Of a stretch of 64,000 nucleotides of DNA, positions 52,397 to 60,650 are shown piece after piece; within the stretch, counting starts at the first letter, position 1; each line of letters begins with the position of its first letter. Both the position numbers and the translations under genes were made by a program. The notes below the pieces were generated by a model. It saw only the letters and a list, made by a program, of their open reading frames with translations. It was not told the origin of the DNA and ran no database searches. This DNA comes from Streptomyces sp. NBC_01283. GTDB lineage: Bacteria; Actinomycetota; Actinomycetes; Streptomycetales; Streptomycetaceae. The stretch is taken from positions 8,590,001 through 8,654,000 of the forward strand of contig NZ_CP108430.1 of the NCBI RefSeq assembly GCF_041435335.1, read 5' to 3'.

Positions 52397-54949
52397 ATGC
52401 GTACACCCCGTAGGACCCCCGACCCGGCCGACGGCATAGCGCCGCCGAAGTCCGAGGCCCCGGCACGCGGCCGACGCGCACACGCGGGTCCGCCCGCCGA
52501 CGAACGGCACGACGCGGAAGCCCCCTTGGGGCCCGCACCACGGACGACCCCGGCATCGCGCGAGCGCTCGCGGTGGCCACGCCCACGCACCGTACGAGCC
52601 AAGATCGTGTGCCTGCTGATGGTGCCGGTCGTCTCCCTGCTCGGTCTGTGGGGGTACGCCACGGTCCGCACGGCCCAGGACGTCGCACATCTGCGGCAGT
52701 TGCAGCGCGTCGACGCGGAGGTCCGCGGCCCCGTCGAGACAGCCATCGCCGCACTGCAGGCCGAGCGTGCGACAGCCGTGCGTTACGCCACTCGGCCCGC
52801 CCCCGACGGTGGCAGCGAACTCAAGAGGCACGCGGTGCGCACGGACCGCGCGGTGGCGAAGCTGCGGCGTGGCGAGGGCCGGACGGTCGCCGATGGCGCT
52901 GACCTGCCAACGGGCGTGGCGTCCAGGCTTGAATCGTTCGTCTCCGCCGCCGAGGGCTTGAGTACGTTGCGGACCGACGTGCTCGACGGGCGCTCCGGCT
53001 GGGACGCGGCCTACGGCCAGTACACGAAGACCATCTCGGACGCCTTCGGGGTCGGCGGCGCCCTCACCGGCATTCAGGACGCCGAACTCGGCTCCGACGC
53101 GCGCGTGCTGCTCGAATTCTCCAGGGCCGCCGAAATGCTGGCGCGCGAGGACGTCGTTCTGTCCAGCGCCCGGCTCGACGGCTCCCTGAACGGCGAGAGG
53201 CTGCGGCAGTTCACCGGAGCCGTCGACACCCGGCGGACCTTGACCGACACGGCTGTGGCGGACCTGCGCGGACCCGAACGAGCAGCTTGGCAGAACCTCG
53301 CGGAGGGGAGCGCGTACGCCGACGTGCGCGCCGTCGAGGACAAGGTGCTCGTCGCACCGCCGGGCCGCAAAGCCGCTGAAGCGTCATCGACCGTGAAGTG
53401 GGACAGCGCGCACGCGGCGGTACGGGACGAGTTGCACGCGATCGACGTGGGCGCGAGCCGCAGCGCCGCGGGCCGGGCCGACCCGTTCACCCGTGGGCTG
53501 CTCACCTCGGCGGGCGCCGCCGTGCTGTTCGGCCTCCTGGCCGTCGCCGCCTCGCTCGTCATCTCCGTACGCATCGGGCGAGGCCTGGTCGTCGAGCTGG
53601 TGAGTCTGCGCAACGGTGCCCTGGAGATCGCCCGCCACAAACTCCCGCAGGCCATGCAGAGGCTGCGCGCCGGCGAGGAGCTCGACATCCACGTCGAAGC
53701 ACCACCAGGACCGCCCGCGGAGGATGAGACGGGACAGGTCTACGAAGCGCTGGGCACGGTGCACCGTGCCGCCCTGCACGCCGCCATCGAGCGTGCCGAA
53801 CTCGCCAGCGGCATCTCGGGCGTCTTCGTCAACCTCGCCCGGAGGAGCCAGGTCCTCGTCCACCGCCAGCTCAGCCTCCTCGACCACATGGAGCGCAGGT
53901 CGGACGATCCGAACGAACTCAGCGACCTCTTCCGGCTCGACCACCTCACCACCCGGATGAGGCGACATGCCGAGAGCCTGATCATCCTCTCCGGAGCCGC
54001 TCCGGGACGCGCATGGCGCCTGCCCGTACCCCTAACGAACGTCGTCCGTGCGGCCGTCTCCGAAGTCGAGGACTACGCGCGCGTGGAGGTACGACAACTC
54101 CCCGTCGCCGCAGTCGTCGGCACGGCCGTCGCCGACCTCACCCACCTCCTGGCCGAACTGGTCGAGAACGCAGCCCAGTTCTCGCCGCCCCACACCAAGG
54201 TGCGGGTCAACGGCGAACCGGTCGGCAACGGCTACGCCCTGGAGATCGAGGACCGTGGCCTCGGCATGGGCGCGGAGACCCTGGCCGAGGCGAACCATCG
54301 CATCGAGCAGTCCGAAGCGCTCGATCTGTTCGACAGCGACCAGCTGGGCCTCTTCGTTGTCAGCAGGCTCGCCGCGCGGCACGGGATCAAAGTGCACCTC
54401 AGCACGTCCCCTTACGGCGGCACCACAGCGGTCGTCCTTCTGCCCACCGCACTGCTGCAGAGCACCACGCCGGAGAGCCCCGGAGCCCACACCATGAAAC
54501 GTGACCGTGAACAGGACGGGCACACACGCGTGCCCGATGCCGCACCGATAAACGGCAATTCCGTGCCCGCCAAGGCCGCCCGCCCCGCACTGGCCCCGTC
54601 GACCGAGACCCCGGCGGCGACGCCCCCAGGCGTCACGGCTCTCCGCCTGCACAAGCCCCCGGGCCCGGAACCCGAGAGCGCCCCGGAGCCTTCGGACGAT
54701 CTCCCGCGCCGCGTGCGCCAGGCCAGCCTGGCCCCCCAGCTGCGCGAGCGCCCCCACGCCGACGAGGCCGGATCCGTGAGCGTGCGCGAAGACACCGAAC
54801 GCAGTCCCGAACAGGTACGGGACCGCATGACCGCCTACCGCGACGGCTGGGCCCGCGGCGGCGGCCGACGGCCGGGCATCGTCGGCGCGCTCCCCGATAT
54901 CCCGGGGTCCGCACCGGCCAGTGACAGCACCGAAGGAGATCTCGCATGA
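52397..54949 (+). CDS. cvnA: Conservon sensor kinase-like protein CvnA
   Basis: It starts at ATG 52397 with GAGGAGG just upstream; 850 residues. The N-terminus is cytoplasmic and Pro/Arg-rich. A membrane helix follows ('KIVCLLMVPVVSLLGLWGYA'), then an extracellular NIT-like helical sensor and a second membrane segment ('AAVLFGLLAVAASLVISV'). A HAMP-like linker leads to a kinase core with 'SDLFRLDHLTTRMRRHAESLIILSG' and an ATPase N-box 'LAELVENAAQFSPPHTKV', 'LEIEDRGLGMG'. The tail is long and disordered. It is the first gene of a cvnA-B-C-D conservon, a signalling module of Streptomyces resembling G-protein-coupled receptors in logic. It overlaps cvnB by ATGA. Confidence 0.93.
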   Translation: MRTPRRTPDPADGIAPPKSEAPARGRRAHAGPPADERHDAEAPLGPAPRTTPASRERSRWPRPRTVRAKIVCLLMVPVVSLLGLWGYATVRTAQDVAHLRQLQRVDAEVRGPVETAIAALQAERATAVRYATRPAPDGGSELKRHAVRTDRAVAKLRRGEGRTVADGADLPTGVASRLESFVSAAEGLSTLRTDVLDGRSGWDAAYGQYTKTISDAFGVGGALTGIQDAELGSDARVLLEFSRAAEMLAREDVVLSSARLDGSLNGERLRQFTGAVDTRRTLTDTAVADLRGPERAAWQNLAEGSAYADVRAVEDKVLVAPPGRKAAEASSTVKWDSAHAAVRDELHAIDVGASRSAAGRADPFTRGLLTSAGAAVLFGLLAVAASLVISVRIGRGLVVELVSLRNGALEIARHKLPQAMQRLRAGEELDIHVEAPPGPPAEDETGQVYEALGTVHRAALHAAIERAELASGISGVFVNLARRSQVLVHRQLSLLDHMERRSDDPNELSDLFRLDHLTTRMRRHAESLIILSGAAPGRAWRLPVPLTNVVRAAVSEVEDYARVEVRQLPVAAVVGTAVADLTHLLAELVENAAQFSPPHTKVRVNGEPVGNGYALEIEDRGLGMGAETLAEANHRIEQSEALDLFDSDQLGLFVVSRLAARHGIKVHLSTSPYGGTTAVVLLPTALLQSTTPESPGAHTMKRDREQDGHTRVPDAAPINGNSVPAKAARPALAPSTETPAATPPGVTALRLHKPPGPEPESAPEPSDDLPRRVRQASLAPQLRERPHADEAGSVSVREDTERSPEQVRDRMTAYRDGWARGGGRRPGIVGALPDIPGSAPASDSTEGDLA

Positions 54950-55380
54950 TCCAGGATCAGAGCATCACCGCCGGCAGAACCGGCGAACTCGACTGGTTGC
55001 TCGATGACTTGGTGCTGCGCGTCGGTGAGGTGCGGCACGCCGTGGTGCTCTCCAACGACGGGCTCGCCGTCGGCGCCTCGACCGCCCTCACCCGGGAGGA
55101 CGCCGAACACCTCGCCGCGGTCGCCTCCGGTTTCCACAGCCTCGCCAAGGGCGCGGGCCGGCACTTCGGAGCCGGGGGAGTGCGGCAGACCATGGTGGAG
55201 ATGGACGACGCCTTCCTGTTCGTGGCAGCGGCGGGCGACGGCTCCTGCCTCGCCGTACTCAGCTCTGTGACCGCCGACATCGGCCTGGTCGCCTACGAGA
55301 TGGCGCGCCTGGTCAAACGGGTGGGCGAGCATCTCTACACGCCACCGCGCTTCGCGGCGCAGCCGCCGACCGTCGGATGA
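54946..55380 (+). CDS. cvnB: Roadblock/LC7 protein CvnB
   Basis: Starting at ATG 54946 (overlapping the cvnA stop), 144 residues. It is one roadblock domain: 'LDWLLDDLVLRVGEVRHAVVLSNDGLAVGAS', 'REDAEHLAAVASGFHSLAKGAGRHF', 'RQTMVEMDDAFLFVAAAGDGSCLAVLSS', 'IGLVAYEMARLVKRVGEHL'. Roadblock proteins regulate small GTPases; in conservons CvnB interacts with CvnD. A close paralogue is encoded at 56965-57378. Confidence 0.94.
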   Translation: MIQDQSITAGRTGELDWLLDDLVLRVGEVRHAVVLSNDGLAVGASTALTREDAEHLAAVASGFHSLAKGAGRHFGAGGVRQTMVEMDDAFLFVAAAGDGSCLAVLSSVTADIGLVAYEMARLVKRVGEHLYTPPRFAAQPPTVG

Positions 55381-55399
55381 CGCAGGGCGGTCGACACAG

Positions 55400-55813
55400 A
55401 TGACCGAGGACAGGAGCGGCGCCCCCCGCGACGCGGGCGTCCAGTGGTACGACAACGAAGCCGGACCACTGGTCCGTCCCTACGCGATGACGGGCGGGCG
55501 GACCCAACCGGGCCCCAGCGGAGTGCGCTTCGATCTGATCGCACTCGTCACGCTGGCCGAGAACGCGCCGTCATCCGGCGACGGCACCGCACTCGGCCCG
55601 GAGCACAGGTCGCTCATCGAACTGTGCCGCACCGAGACCCAGTCGGTCGCCGAACTGGCGGCAGGCGCCGATCTGCCCGTCGGCGTGGTCCGAGTACTGC
55701 TCGGCGACCTGCTGGAAATGGGCTGCGTGAAGGTGAACCGACCCGTGCCACCGGCACAGCTACCCGACGAGAAGATCCTGCGAGAGGTGATCGATGGGCT
55801 CCGAGCGCTCTGA
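55400..55813 (+). CDS. cvnC: DUF742 protein CvnC
   Basis: It starts at ATG 55400, 137 residues. It contains 'GGRTQPGPSGVRFDLIALVTL' and a winged-helix-like C-terminal part ('IELCRTETQSVAELAAGADLPVGVVRVLLGDLLEMGCVKV', 'DEKILREVIDGLRAL'), the DUF742 signature. It is the third conservon component, whose biochemical role is unknown. The 3' end overlaps cvnD by 20 bases. Confidence 0.93.
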   Translation: MTEDRSGAPRDAGVQWYDNEAGPLVRPYAMTGGRTQPGPSGVRFDLIALVTLAENAPSSGDGTALGPEHRSLIELCRTETQSVAELAAGADLPVGVVRVLLGDLLEMGCVKVNRPVPPAQLPDEKILREVIDGLRAL

Positions 55814-56396
55814 CGCCGACGACGACACGACCGCCATGGCGTTGAAGATTCTGGTCGCGGGCGGTTTCGGGGTGGGCAAGACCACCCTGGTCGGCGCGGT
55901 CAGCGAGATCCGCCCGCTGCGCACCGAGGAACTCCTCAGCGAGGCGGGCCAGTCGGTAGACGACACCGGTGGAGTCGACCGCAAGACCACGACGACCGTC
56001 GCCATGGACTTCGGCCGCATCACCATCAGGTCGGGCCTGTCGCTTTACCTCTTCGGTACGCCTGGCCAGGACCGTTTCTGGTTCCTGTGGGACGAGCTGT
56101 CCCAGGGCGCGCTCGGTGCCGTCGTCCTCGCGGACACCCGACGGCTCGAGGACTGCTTCCCCGCCGTCGACTACTTCGAGCACCGGCACATCCCGTTCGT
56201 GGTGGCCGTCAACTGCTTCGCGACCGCCCGTACGTACGGTGCACAGGAAGTGTCACGGGCCCTGGACCTCGACCGCGGCACCCCCGTGGTGCTGTGCGAC
56301 GCACGGGACCGCGATTCGGGAAAGGAGGTGCTGATACGCCTGGTCGAGTATGCCGGGCGGATGCATACCGCCCGGCTGCTCGACACGGTGGGTTGA
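55794..56396 (+). CDS. cvnD: Small GTPase CvnD
   Basis: Starting at ATG 55794, 200 residues. The P-loop GGFGVGKT is at residues 23-30. The rest of the Ras-like fold follows: 'TTVAMDFGRIT' (switch region), 'YLFGTPGQDRFWFLWDELSQGALGAVVLADTRR' (G3-like), 'VAVNCFATA' (G4-like, in the position of NKxD) and 'LCDARDRDSGKEVLIRLVEYA'. It hydrolyses GTP (some relatives ATP) at the membrane, coupled to CvnA and CvnB. Last gene of the conservon. Confidence 0.94.
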   Translation: MGSERSDADDDTTAMALKILVAGGFGVGKTTLVGAVSEIRPLRTEELLSEAGQSVDDTGGVDRKTTTTVAMDFGRITIRSGLSLYLFGTPGQDRFWFLWDELSQGALGAVVLADTRRLEDCFPAVDYFEHRHIPFVVAVNCFATARTYGAQEVSRALDLDRGTPVVLCDARDRDSGKEVLIRLVEYAGRMHTARLLDTVG

Positions 56397-56442
56397 GGCC
56401 GGCCGTTCAGTCGCTGAGGCCGGCCGGTGAGTTGAGGTGTCG

Positions 56443-56871
56443 TCAGTCGGCGACCGAGCCGAGAGCGATCACCTTGTCGATCTTGACGCGCACGAGCAGC
56501 TCACCGGGCACGCCATTGCGCTCGCCGAACTCCTCGGCGCGCCCCTCACCCATGTAGCGGGCGCCGAGCCGACCGGCCCAGTGCCGTACCTCGTCGAGAT
56601 CGTCGCTCAGTCGTGCCTGCCCTTGCAGGACCACGAACGCGAACGGAGGCTTGTCGTCGTCCACACATAGGGCGACACGCCCGTCTCGCGCCAGATTCCG
56701 CCCCTTGACGGTCTCCGCCCCGGTGTTGAACACCAGCTCGTCCCCGTCCAGCAGGAACCAGATTGGTGCGATATGGGGGCTTCCGTCCGCGCGGACGGTC
56801 GACAGCTTGCCGGTTCGGGTGCCCTGCGAGAGGAACGCCCGCCACTGGTCCTCGGTCATCTTCTGTGCCAT
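56443..56871 (-). CDS. PPOX-class F420-dependent oxidoreductase
   Basis: It starts at ATG 56871, 142 residues. The split beta-barrel flavin/F420-binding fold is shown by 'LSQGTRTGKLSTVRADGSPHIAPIWFLLDGDELVFNTGAETVKGRNLARDGRVALCVDDDKPPFAFVVLQGQARLSDD'. Family members bind F420 or FMN and reduce small substrates. It lies on the opposite strand between the conservon and its roadblock paralogue. Confidence 0.88.
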   Translation of the reverse strand: MAQKMTEDQWRAFLSQGTRTGKLSTVRADGSPHIAPIWFLLDGDELVFNTGAETVKGRNLARDGRVALCVDDDKPPFAFVVLQGQARLSDDLDEVRHWAGRLGARYMGEGRAEEFGERNGVPGELLVRVKIDKVIALGSVAD

Positions 56872-56964
56872 GCCCTCATCATGCTTGCCGGGGGGCCGAT
56901 GGTGGGGAAGGCTGGCAGGTCAGTTCCTCCAGGCAGGGGGAACAGAAGGCGGGGAGACGGGAAC

Positions 56965-57378
56965 ATGGTGCAGAACACGGGCCTCGGCTGGCTGCTCGAC
57001 GACTTGACCAAGCGCATGGAGCCCGTACGGCACGCTCTCGTGCTGTCCAACGACGGCCTGGTGACCGGCGCGAGCTCGGAACTGAAGCGCGAGGACGCGG
57101 AACATCTGGCCGCCGTCTCATCGGGTCTGCACAGCTTGGCCAAGGGCTCGGGGCGGCACTTCCATGCGGGCAGCGTGCGTCAGACGATGATCGAGTTCGA
57201 CGACGCGGTCCTGTTCGTCACGGCGGCCGGTGACGGCAGTTGCCTGTGCGTCCTCAGCTCCGCGGAGGCGGACATCGGTCAGGTCGCGTACGAGATGACA
57301 CTTCTCGTCAATCGGGTCGGCGAACATCTGGGTGTGGGCGCCCGGCAGCCGGAACGGACACCAGTCGTAGACCTCTGA
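56965..57378 (+). CDS. Orphan roadblock/LC7 protein (CvnB paralogue)
   Basis: It starts at ATG 56965 behind GGGGAGACGG; 137 residues. Sequence is very similar to CvnB of the adjacent conservon along its whole length ('LGWLLDDL', 'HALVLSNDGLV', 'LHSLAKGSGRHF', 'RQTMIEFDD', 'AAGDGSCLCVLSS', 'GQVAYEMTLLVNRVGEHL'). No kinase, DUF742 or GTPase gene accompanies it. It probably arose by local duplication and could modulate the same GTPase or another. Confidence 0.9.
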   Translation: MVQNTGLGWLLDDLTKRMEPVRHALVLSNDGLVTGASSELKREDAEHLAAVSSGLHSLAKGSGRHFHAGSVRQTMIEFDDAVLFVTAAGDGSCLCVLSSAEADIGQVAYEMTLLVNRVGEHLGVGARQPERTPVVDL

Positions 57379-57488
57379 CCAGCTGAAACATCGACGCGGC
57401 GAGAGTTATCCACAGGCTCGGCGCGGATCGCGGTGATCGCGCTACGGTTTTTCCCGAGAGCAAAGACGCCTCACGGGGGAGAACCACC

Positions 57489-58493
57489 ATGACAGGTCAC
57501 ACGATCACCCAGGAATCCGCCGAAACGGCAGTGCGGACATCGGTCACGCAGGGCCACGCGGCACGAGAACTGGGGCTGAAGCGCGGCGAGTTCGAGCTCG
57601 CCGTGATGCTGGGACGCGTCCGCACCGTCAGCGACACGGTCGGTGGGCGGCGCCGCGTCACACGCGAGGAGATCGAGCGCGTCCGGGCGGGGGACACCTT
57701 TCCTGAGGGATGGCTGGACCGGATGAGAGCCGTGGGGACCAAGGAGGGCGCGGCTCTCATGGACATCTCCACGGCCCGGTTCACCCGGCTCACCCGCGCA
57801 GGCTTCATCATGCCGGTGAAGTTCTACCTCAACCGCTATCGGGCGGTGGTCTGGCTGTATCTGGCCGAGGAGCTGAAGCATTTCGCCGAGTCCGAGGTCA
57901 ACGCCCGTCTGCTCACCGGCCGAGCACCCAGCACGATCCGCACTCAGCTGGAGGCGGGCATCGACCTGCGGGCACGTAACTGGCGGGGTCGCCGGGCGGG
58001 AGCGCTGCTGCAGCAGGCCGACGATCCCTGGGAGCGCGCCGCGGCCGTGGCTTCGCTGCTCGACCCGGTCCAGATCGCGGAGATCATCAAGGATCCGTAC
58101 GAACGCGCCTACGTACGAAGGCTCATGCCCGAGCCCTTCGGCCAGGGCGCACCGGAGTCACCGGCGGGACGGATCATCCAGAAGATCATGACCGCGGACG
58201 ATCCCAACGAGATCCGCTGGCTGCGGGCGCACCTCACCATCAGCCTCTCCCAGGCCCGAGGAGAGCGCCCAGCGCCACGGCCCGCGCCGAAGCCCCAGTC
58301 CGCCCCGACGCCCGATGCCGCCCATGGGCCTCGGGCAGAGACCGAGACCGAGACCGAGACCGAGGCCCAGGGGATCCCGCTCTTCACCCCGCAGCACGGG
58401 ACACAGGCCGCCGCACTGCCCGACGAAGGGAAGACAGCGCGGCTGCCGGAGCCACGAGGTCTGCTCAAGTGGATGCGCCGCAGGGGAGCGTAG
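57489..58493 (+). CDS. DUF6397-like protein
   Basis: It starts at ATG 57489 with GGGGGAG upstream; 334 residues, soluble. The N-terminal 75 residues look like an HTH/helical module ('HAARELGLKRGEFELAVMLGRVRTVSDTVGGRRRVTREEIERV'). The core has 'FYLNRYRAVVWLYLAEELKHFAESEVNARLLTGRAPSTIRTQLEAGIDLRARNWRGRRAG'. The C-terminal part is Pro/Ala-rich with a repeated Glu-Thr stretch coded by tandem GAGACC units near 58340. The pattern is that of a Streptomyces-specific family of unknown function; it may bind DNA. A DnaA-box-like TTATCCACA lies at 57406-57414. Confidence 0.75.
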   Translation: MTGHTITQESAETAVRTSVTQGHAARELGLKRGEFELAVMLGRVRTVSDTVGGRRRVTREEIERVRAGDTFPEGWLDRMRAVGTKEGAALMDISTARFTRLTRAGFIMPVKFYLNRYRAVVWLYLAEELKHFAESEVNARLLTGRAPSTIRTQLEAGIDLRARNWRGRRAGALLQQADDPWERAAAVASLLDPVQIAEIIKDPYERAYVRRLMPEPFGQGAPESPAGRIIQKIMTADDPNEIRWLRAHLTISLSQARGERPAPRPAPKPQSAPTPDAAHGPRAETETETETEAQGIPLFTPQHGTQAAALPDEGKTARLPEPRGLLKWMRRRGA

Positions 58494-58530
58494 CCACGCA
58501 GCATGAGGACAGGCCCGGCTGCGGGTGCCG

Positions 58531-59043
58531 CTACACGGTCGCGTCGAGGTCCTTGGCGTAGTGCTCGATCGCGGGACGGTAGCCGGCGATGTCCGGGTTC
58601 TGGCTCGTGGTGGCGAGCAGGGTCAGCAGGATCTCCATGGCGTCGTGGGCCTGGCCGGTGTTGTAGAGAGCCATGGCCAGGAACGTCTTGAGGGCGGCGT
58701 CACCGGGAAACTCGGCCGCCGCGTCGCTCAAGGTGGTGACGGCCTCCGGATACCGGCCAAGGACGCGATAGGTGCTGCCAAGCCCCAGGAGTGCTCCCCG
58801 GCGGTCATCAGGAGAGAGGCCCGGTTCCTCGACCGCGCGGACGTAGTGCGGCACCGCCTCGGCTTCCAGGCCGAGCGTGTCGTGCACCCACGCGGTCTGG
58901 TACGCCACTTCCGGGTCCAAGGGGAACTGCTCGCACAGGGCGAGCAGACGCTCCCGCGCCTCCTCACGGTGCCCCGCCTCGCGGAGCCGTACGGCCTCGG
59001 CGAGCAGCCGGTCACGGTGCGCGGTCATGTCCTCGTCCCTCAT
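58531..59043 (-). CDS. Tetratricopeptide repeat protein
   Basis: The start is ATG 59043 (or ATG 59028), 170 residues. It consists of TPR-like helix pairs: 'LLAEAVRLREAGHREEARERLLALCEQFPLDPEVAYQTAWVHDTLGLEAEAVPHYVRAVE', 'ALLGLGSTYRVLGRYPEAVTTLSDAAAEFPGDAALKTFLAMALYNTGQAHDAMEILLTLL'. It is a soluble adaptor-type protein of unknown partner. Monocistronic. Confidence 0.88.
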   Translation of the reverse strand: MRDEDMTAHRDRLLAEAVRLREAGHREEARERLLALCEQFPLDPEVAYQTAWVHDTLGLEAEAVPHYVRAVEEPGLSPDDRRGALLGLGSTYRVLGRYPEAVTTLSDAAAEFPGDAALKTFLAMALYNTGQAHDAMEILLTLLATTSQNPDIAGYRPAIEHYAKDLDATV

Positions 59044-59129
59044 CAATGCCCCATCCCTCTCTACACCTCGTTCTGCCTTACCCACCCGAAGCCCAAAGTC
59101 TGAAGTCCGAAGCGAACGGAGGCACCCCG

Positions 59130-59479
59130 CGCAGGCCGACTTCCTGGAGATCGCTCCAAGAAGCTGCCCCTGATCATCGCGGTGGTTGTGGCCCTGGCCT
59201 TCCTCGTCATCCTCGTCGTGTTCCGCGGTCTGTTCGTCGCGGTCAAGGCCGCAGTGCTCAACGTCCTGTCGATCGCCGCTTCGTACGGGGTCGTGGTGGC
59301 CGTCTTCCAGTGGAGGTGGGGCGGACCGGCGCTCGGCGTCTCGGGGAAGGTCCCGATCGAGAGCTACGCTCCTGGGCAAGTCCACCTGGTGGGCGCCCCG
59401 TTGGCTGGACCGGATCCTCCCGCACATCGATGCCGAGGGCGAGGGCGCCGGCACCCGCACGCAGAAAACGCAGAAGTAA
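59130..59479 (+). pseudogene. Remnant of an MMPL/RND-family transporter
   Basis: Two pieces in different frames belong to one protein. The first (about 59158-59365) reads 'KKLPLIIAVVVALAFLVILV', 'VFRGLFVAVKAAVLNVLSIA' and 'ALGVSGKVPIESYAP', which is the mid-protein membrane region of MMPL exporters. The second (about 59366-59479) reads 'ATLLGKSTWWAPRWLDRILP' plus 'HIDAEGEG', the C-terminal end of the same family. About 150 residues that normally lie between are missing. Hence an internal deletion plus frameshift, and no 5' half. Confidence 0.6.
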
Positions 59480-59514
59480 TTCGCCGCACTGGACCGTGGA
59501 ATCACCGACCCTGG

Positions 59515-59607
59515 CATGTCCCGCATGGTTCCCGCCGTGGCGGGAACCATGACCAGGTCGATGCCGCCACCGCTCAACAGGAGCGCGGCGCCCAGGAGTA
59601 CGACATT
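59515..59607 (-). pseudogene. Possible MFS transporter fragment
   Basis: The minus strand reads 'LLGAALLLSGGGIDLVMVPA' followed by 'TAGTMRDMPGS'. It resembles the segment 14-helix MFS exporters have near 'GLGLVMMPATxAIM'. Only about 30 residues remain, so the assignment is tentative. Confidence 0.3.
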
Positions 59608-59685
59608 GGTGTCCGCCGGAGACCGGCGCCATCGCGGCCGCCGCGACGAAGATCGTCGCGGCGGCCGGCTACGCACCGACGCGCC

Positions 59686-60591
59686 TCAGGCCCCCGTCGA
59701 CGGGCGGCCGTCCATGTGCCGCTCCCCGTAGGCGCGGAAGAGCCCCTCCTGCACGACCGAGACCAGCAGCCTGCCCTCGATGTCGTAGATACGGCCGCGC
59801 GCGAGACCGCGGCCGCCGGTCGCGATCGGGGACTCCTGGTCGTACAGGAACCACTCGTCCGCGCGGAAGGGGCGGTGGAACCACATGGCGTGGTCCAGCG
59901 AAGCCATGTCGAAGCCGCGCGGGCCCCACAGCGGTTCCACCGGGATGCGCACGGCGTCCAGGAGCGTCATGTCGCTCGCGTACGTCAGCGCGCAGGTGTG
60001 GACGAGCGGATCGTCGCCGAGCGGGCCGACCGCCCGCATCCAGACCGCGCTGCGCGGCTCGGCGTCCTTGATCTCCTCGGTGGTCCAGCGCAGCCGGTCC
60101 ACGTAACGGATGTCGAAGGGCTGGCGCCTGGCCATGCGCTCCAGCTGCTCGGGCAGCTCACCCAGATGCTCGGTGATCTCCTGGGCGACCGTCGGCAGCG
60201 TCTCGGGATCGGGAGCCGTGATGCGCGGCGGCAGCTGGTGCTCGAAAGCGCCCTCCTCGGGCTGGTGGAAGGAGGCGGTGAGGTTGAAGATGGTGCGGCC
60301 CTGCTGGACCGCGGTCACCCGCCGCGTGGTGAAGGAGCGCCCGTCCCGTACCCGCTCGACCTGATACACGATCGGCACGCCCGGACGGCCGGGCCGCAGG
60401 AAGTACGCGTGCAGCGAGTGCACCGGACGCTCGCCCTCCGTGGTGCGGCCGGCGGCCACAAGCGCCTGCCCGGCGACCTGCCCGCCGAAGACCCGCTGCA
60501 GGGACTCCTGCGGGCTGCGGCCACGGAAGATGTTGAGCTCGATCTGCTCCAGATCCAGCACGTCGACCAGCCGGTCGGCGGGGTTGTTCAT
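59686..60591 (-). CDS. tesB: Acyl-CoA thioesterase II
   Basis: It starts at ATG 60591 behind GAGG; 301 residues. Double hotdog architecture: first 'LNIFRGRSPQESLQRVFGGQVAGQALVAAGRTT' and 'VHSLHAYFLRPGRPGVPIVYQVERVRDGRSFTTRRVTAVQQG', second 'HTCALTYASDMTLLDAVRIP' and 'DHAMWFHRPFRADEWFLYDQESPIATGGRGLARGRIYD'. The catalytic Asp, Gln and Thr positions of TesB correspond to D in 'YASDMTLL' and nearby residues. It hydrolyses medium and long acyl-CoA to free acid and CoA in the cytoplasm. It is 59 bp downstream of the helicase gene on the same strand. Confidence 0.93.
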   Translation of the reverse strand: MNNPADRLVDVLDLEQIELNIFRGRSPQESLQRVFGGQVAGQALVAAGRTTEGERPVHSLHAYFLRPGRPGVPIVYQVERVRDGRSFTTRRVTAVQQGRTIFNLTASFHQPEEGAFEHQLPPRITAPDPETLPTVAQEITEHLGELPEQLERMARRQPFDIRYVDRLRWTTEEIKDAEPRSAVWMRAVGPLGDDPLVHTCALTYASDMTLLDAVRIPVEPLWGPRGFDMASLDHAMWFHRPFRADEWFLYDQESPIATGGRGLARGRIYDIEGRLLVSVVQEGLFRAYGERHMDGRPSTGA

Positions 60592-60650
60592 GGCGTCCTC
60601 GACTCCTGTCCGGGGGAAGCTCGGCGAGATGAGCGGTCAGTGGTCAGCGG

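Noticed and set aside
56397..56442. Duplicated TGAGGCCGGCCG between cvnD and the F420-type gene as a transposon footprint
   Set aside because: Only 12 bp, no inverted ends or transposase; more likely part of a bidirectional terminator structure, which is itself not clear enough to annotate.
58340..58370. Tandem GAGACC hexamers
   Set aside because: They lie inside a coding region and encode a Glu-Thr low-complexity linker; not a CRISPR or regulatory array.
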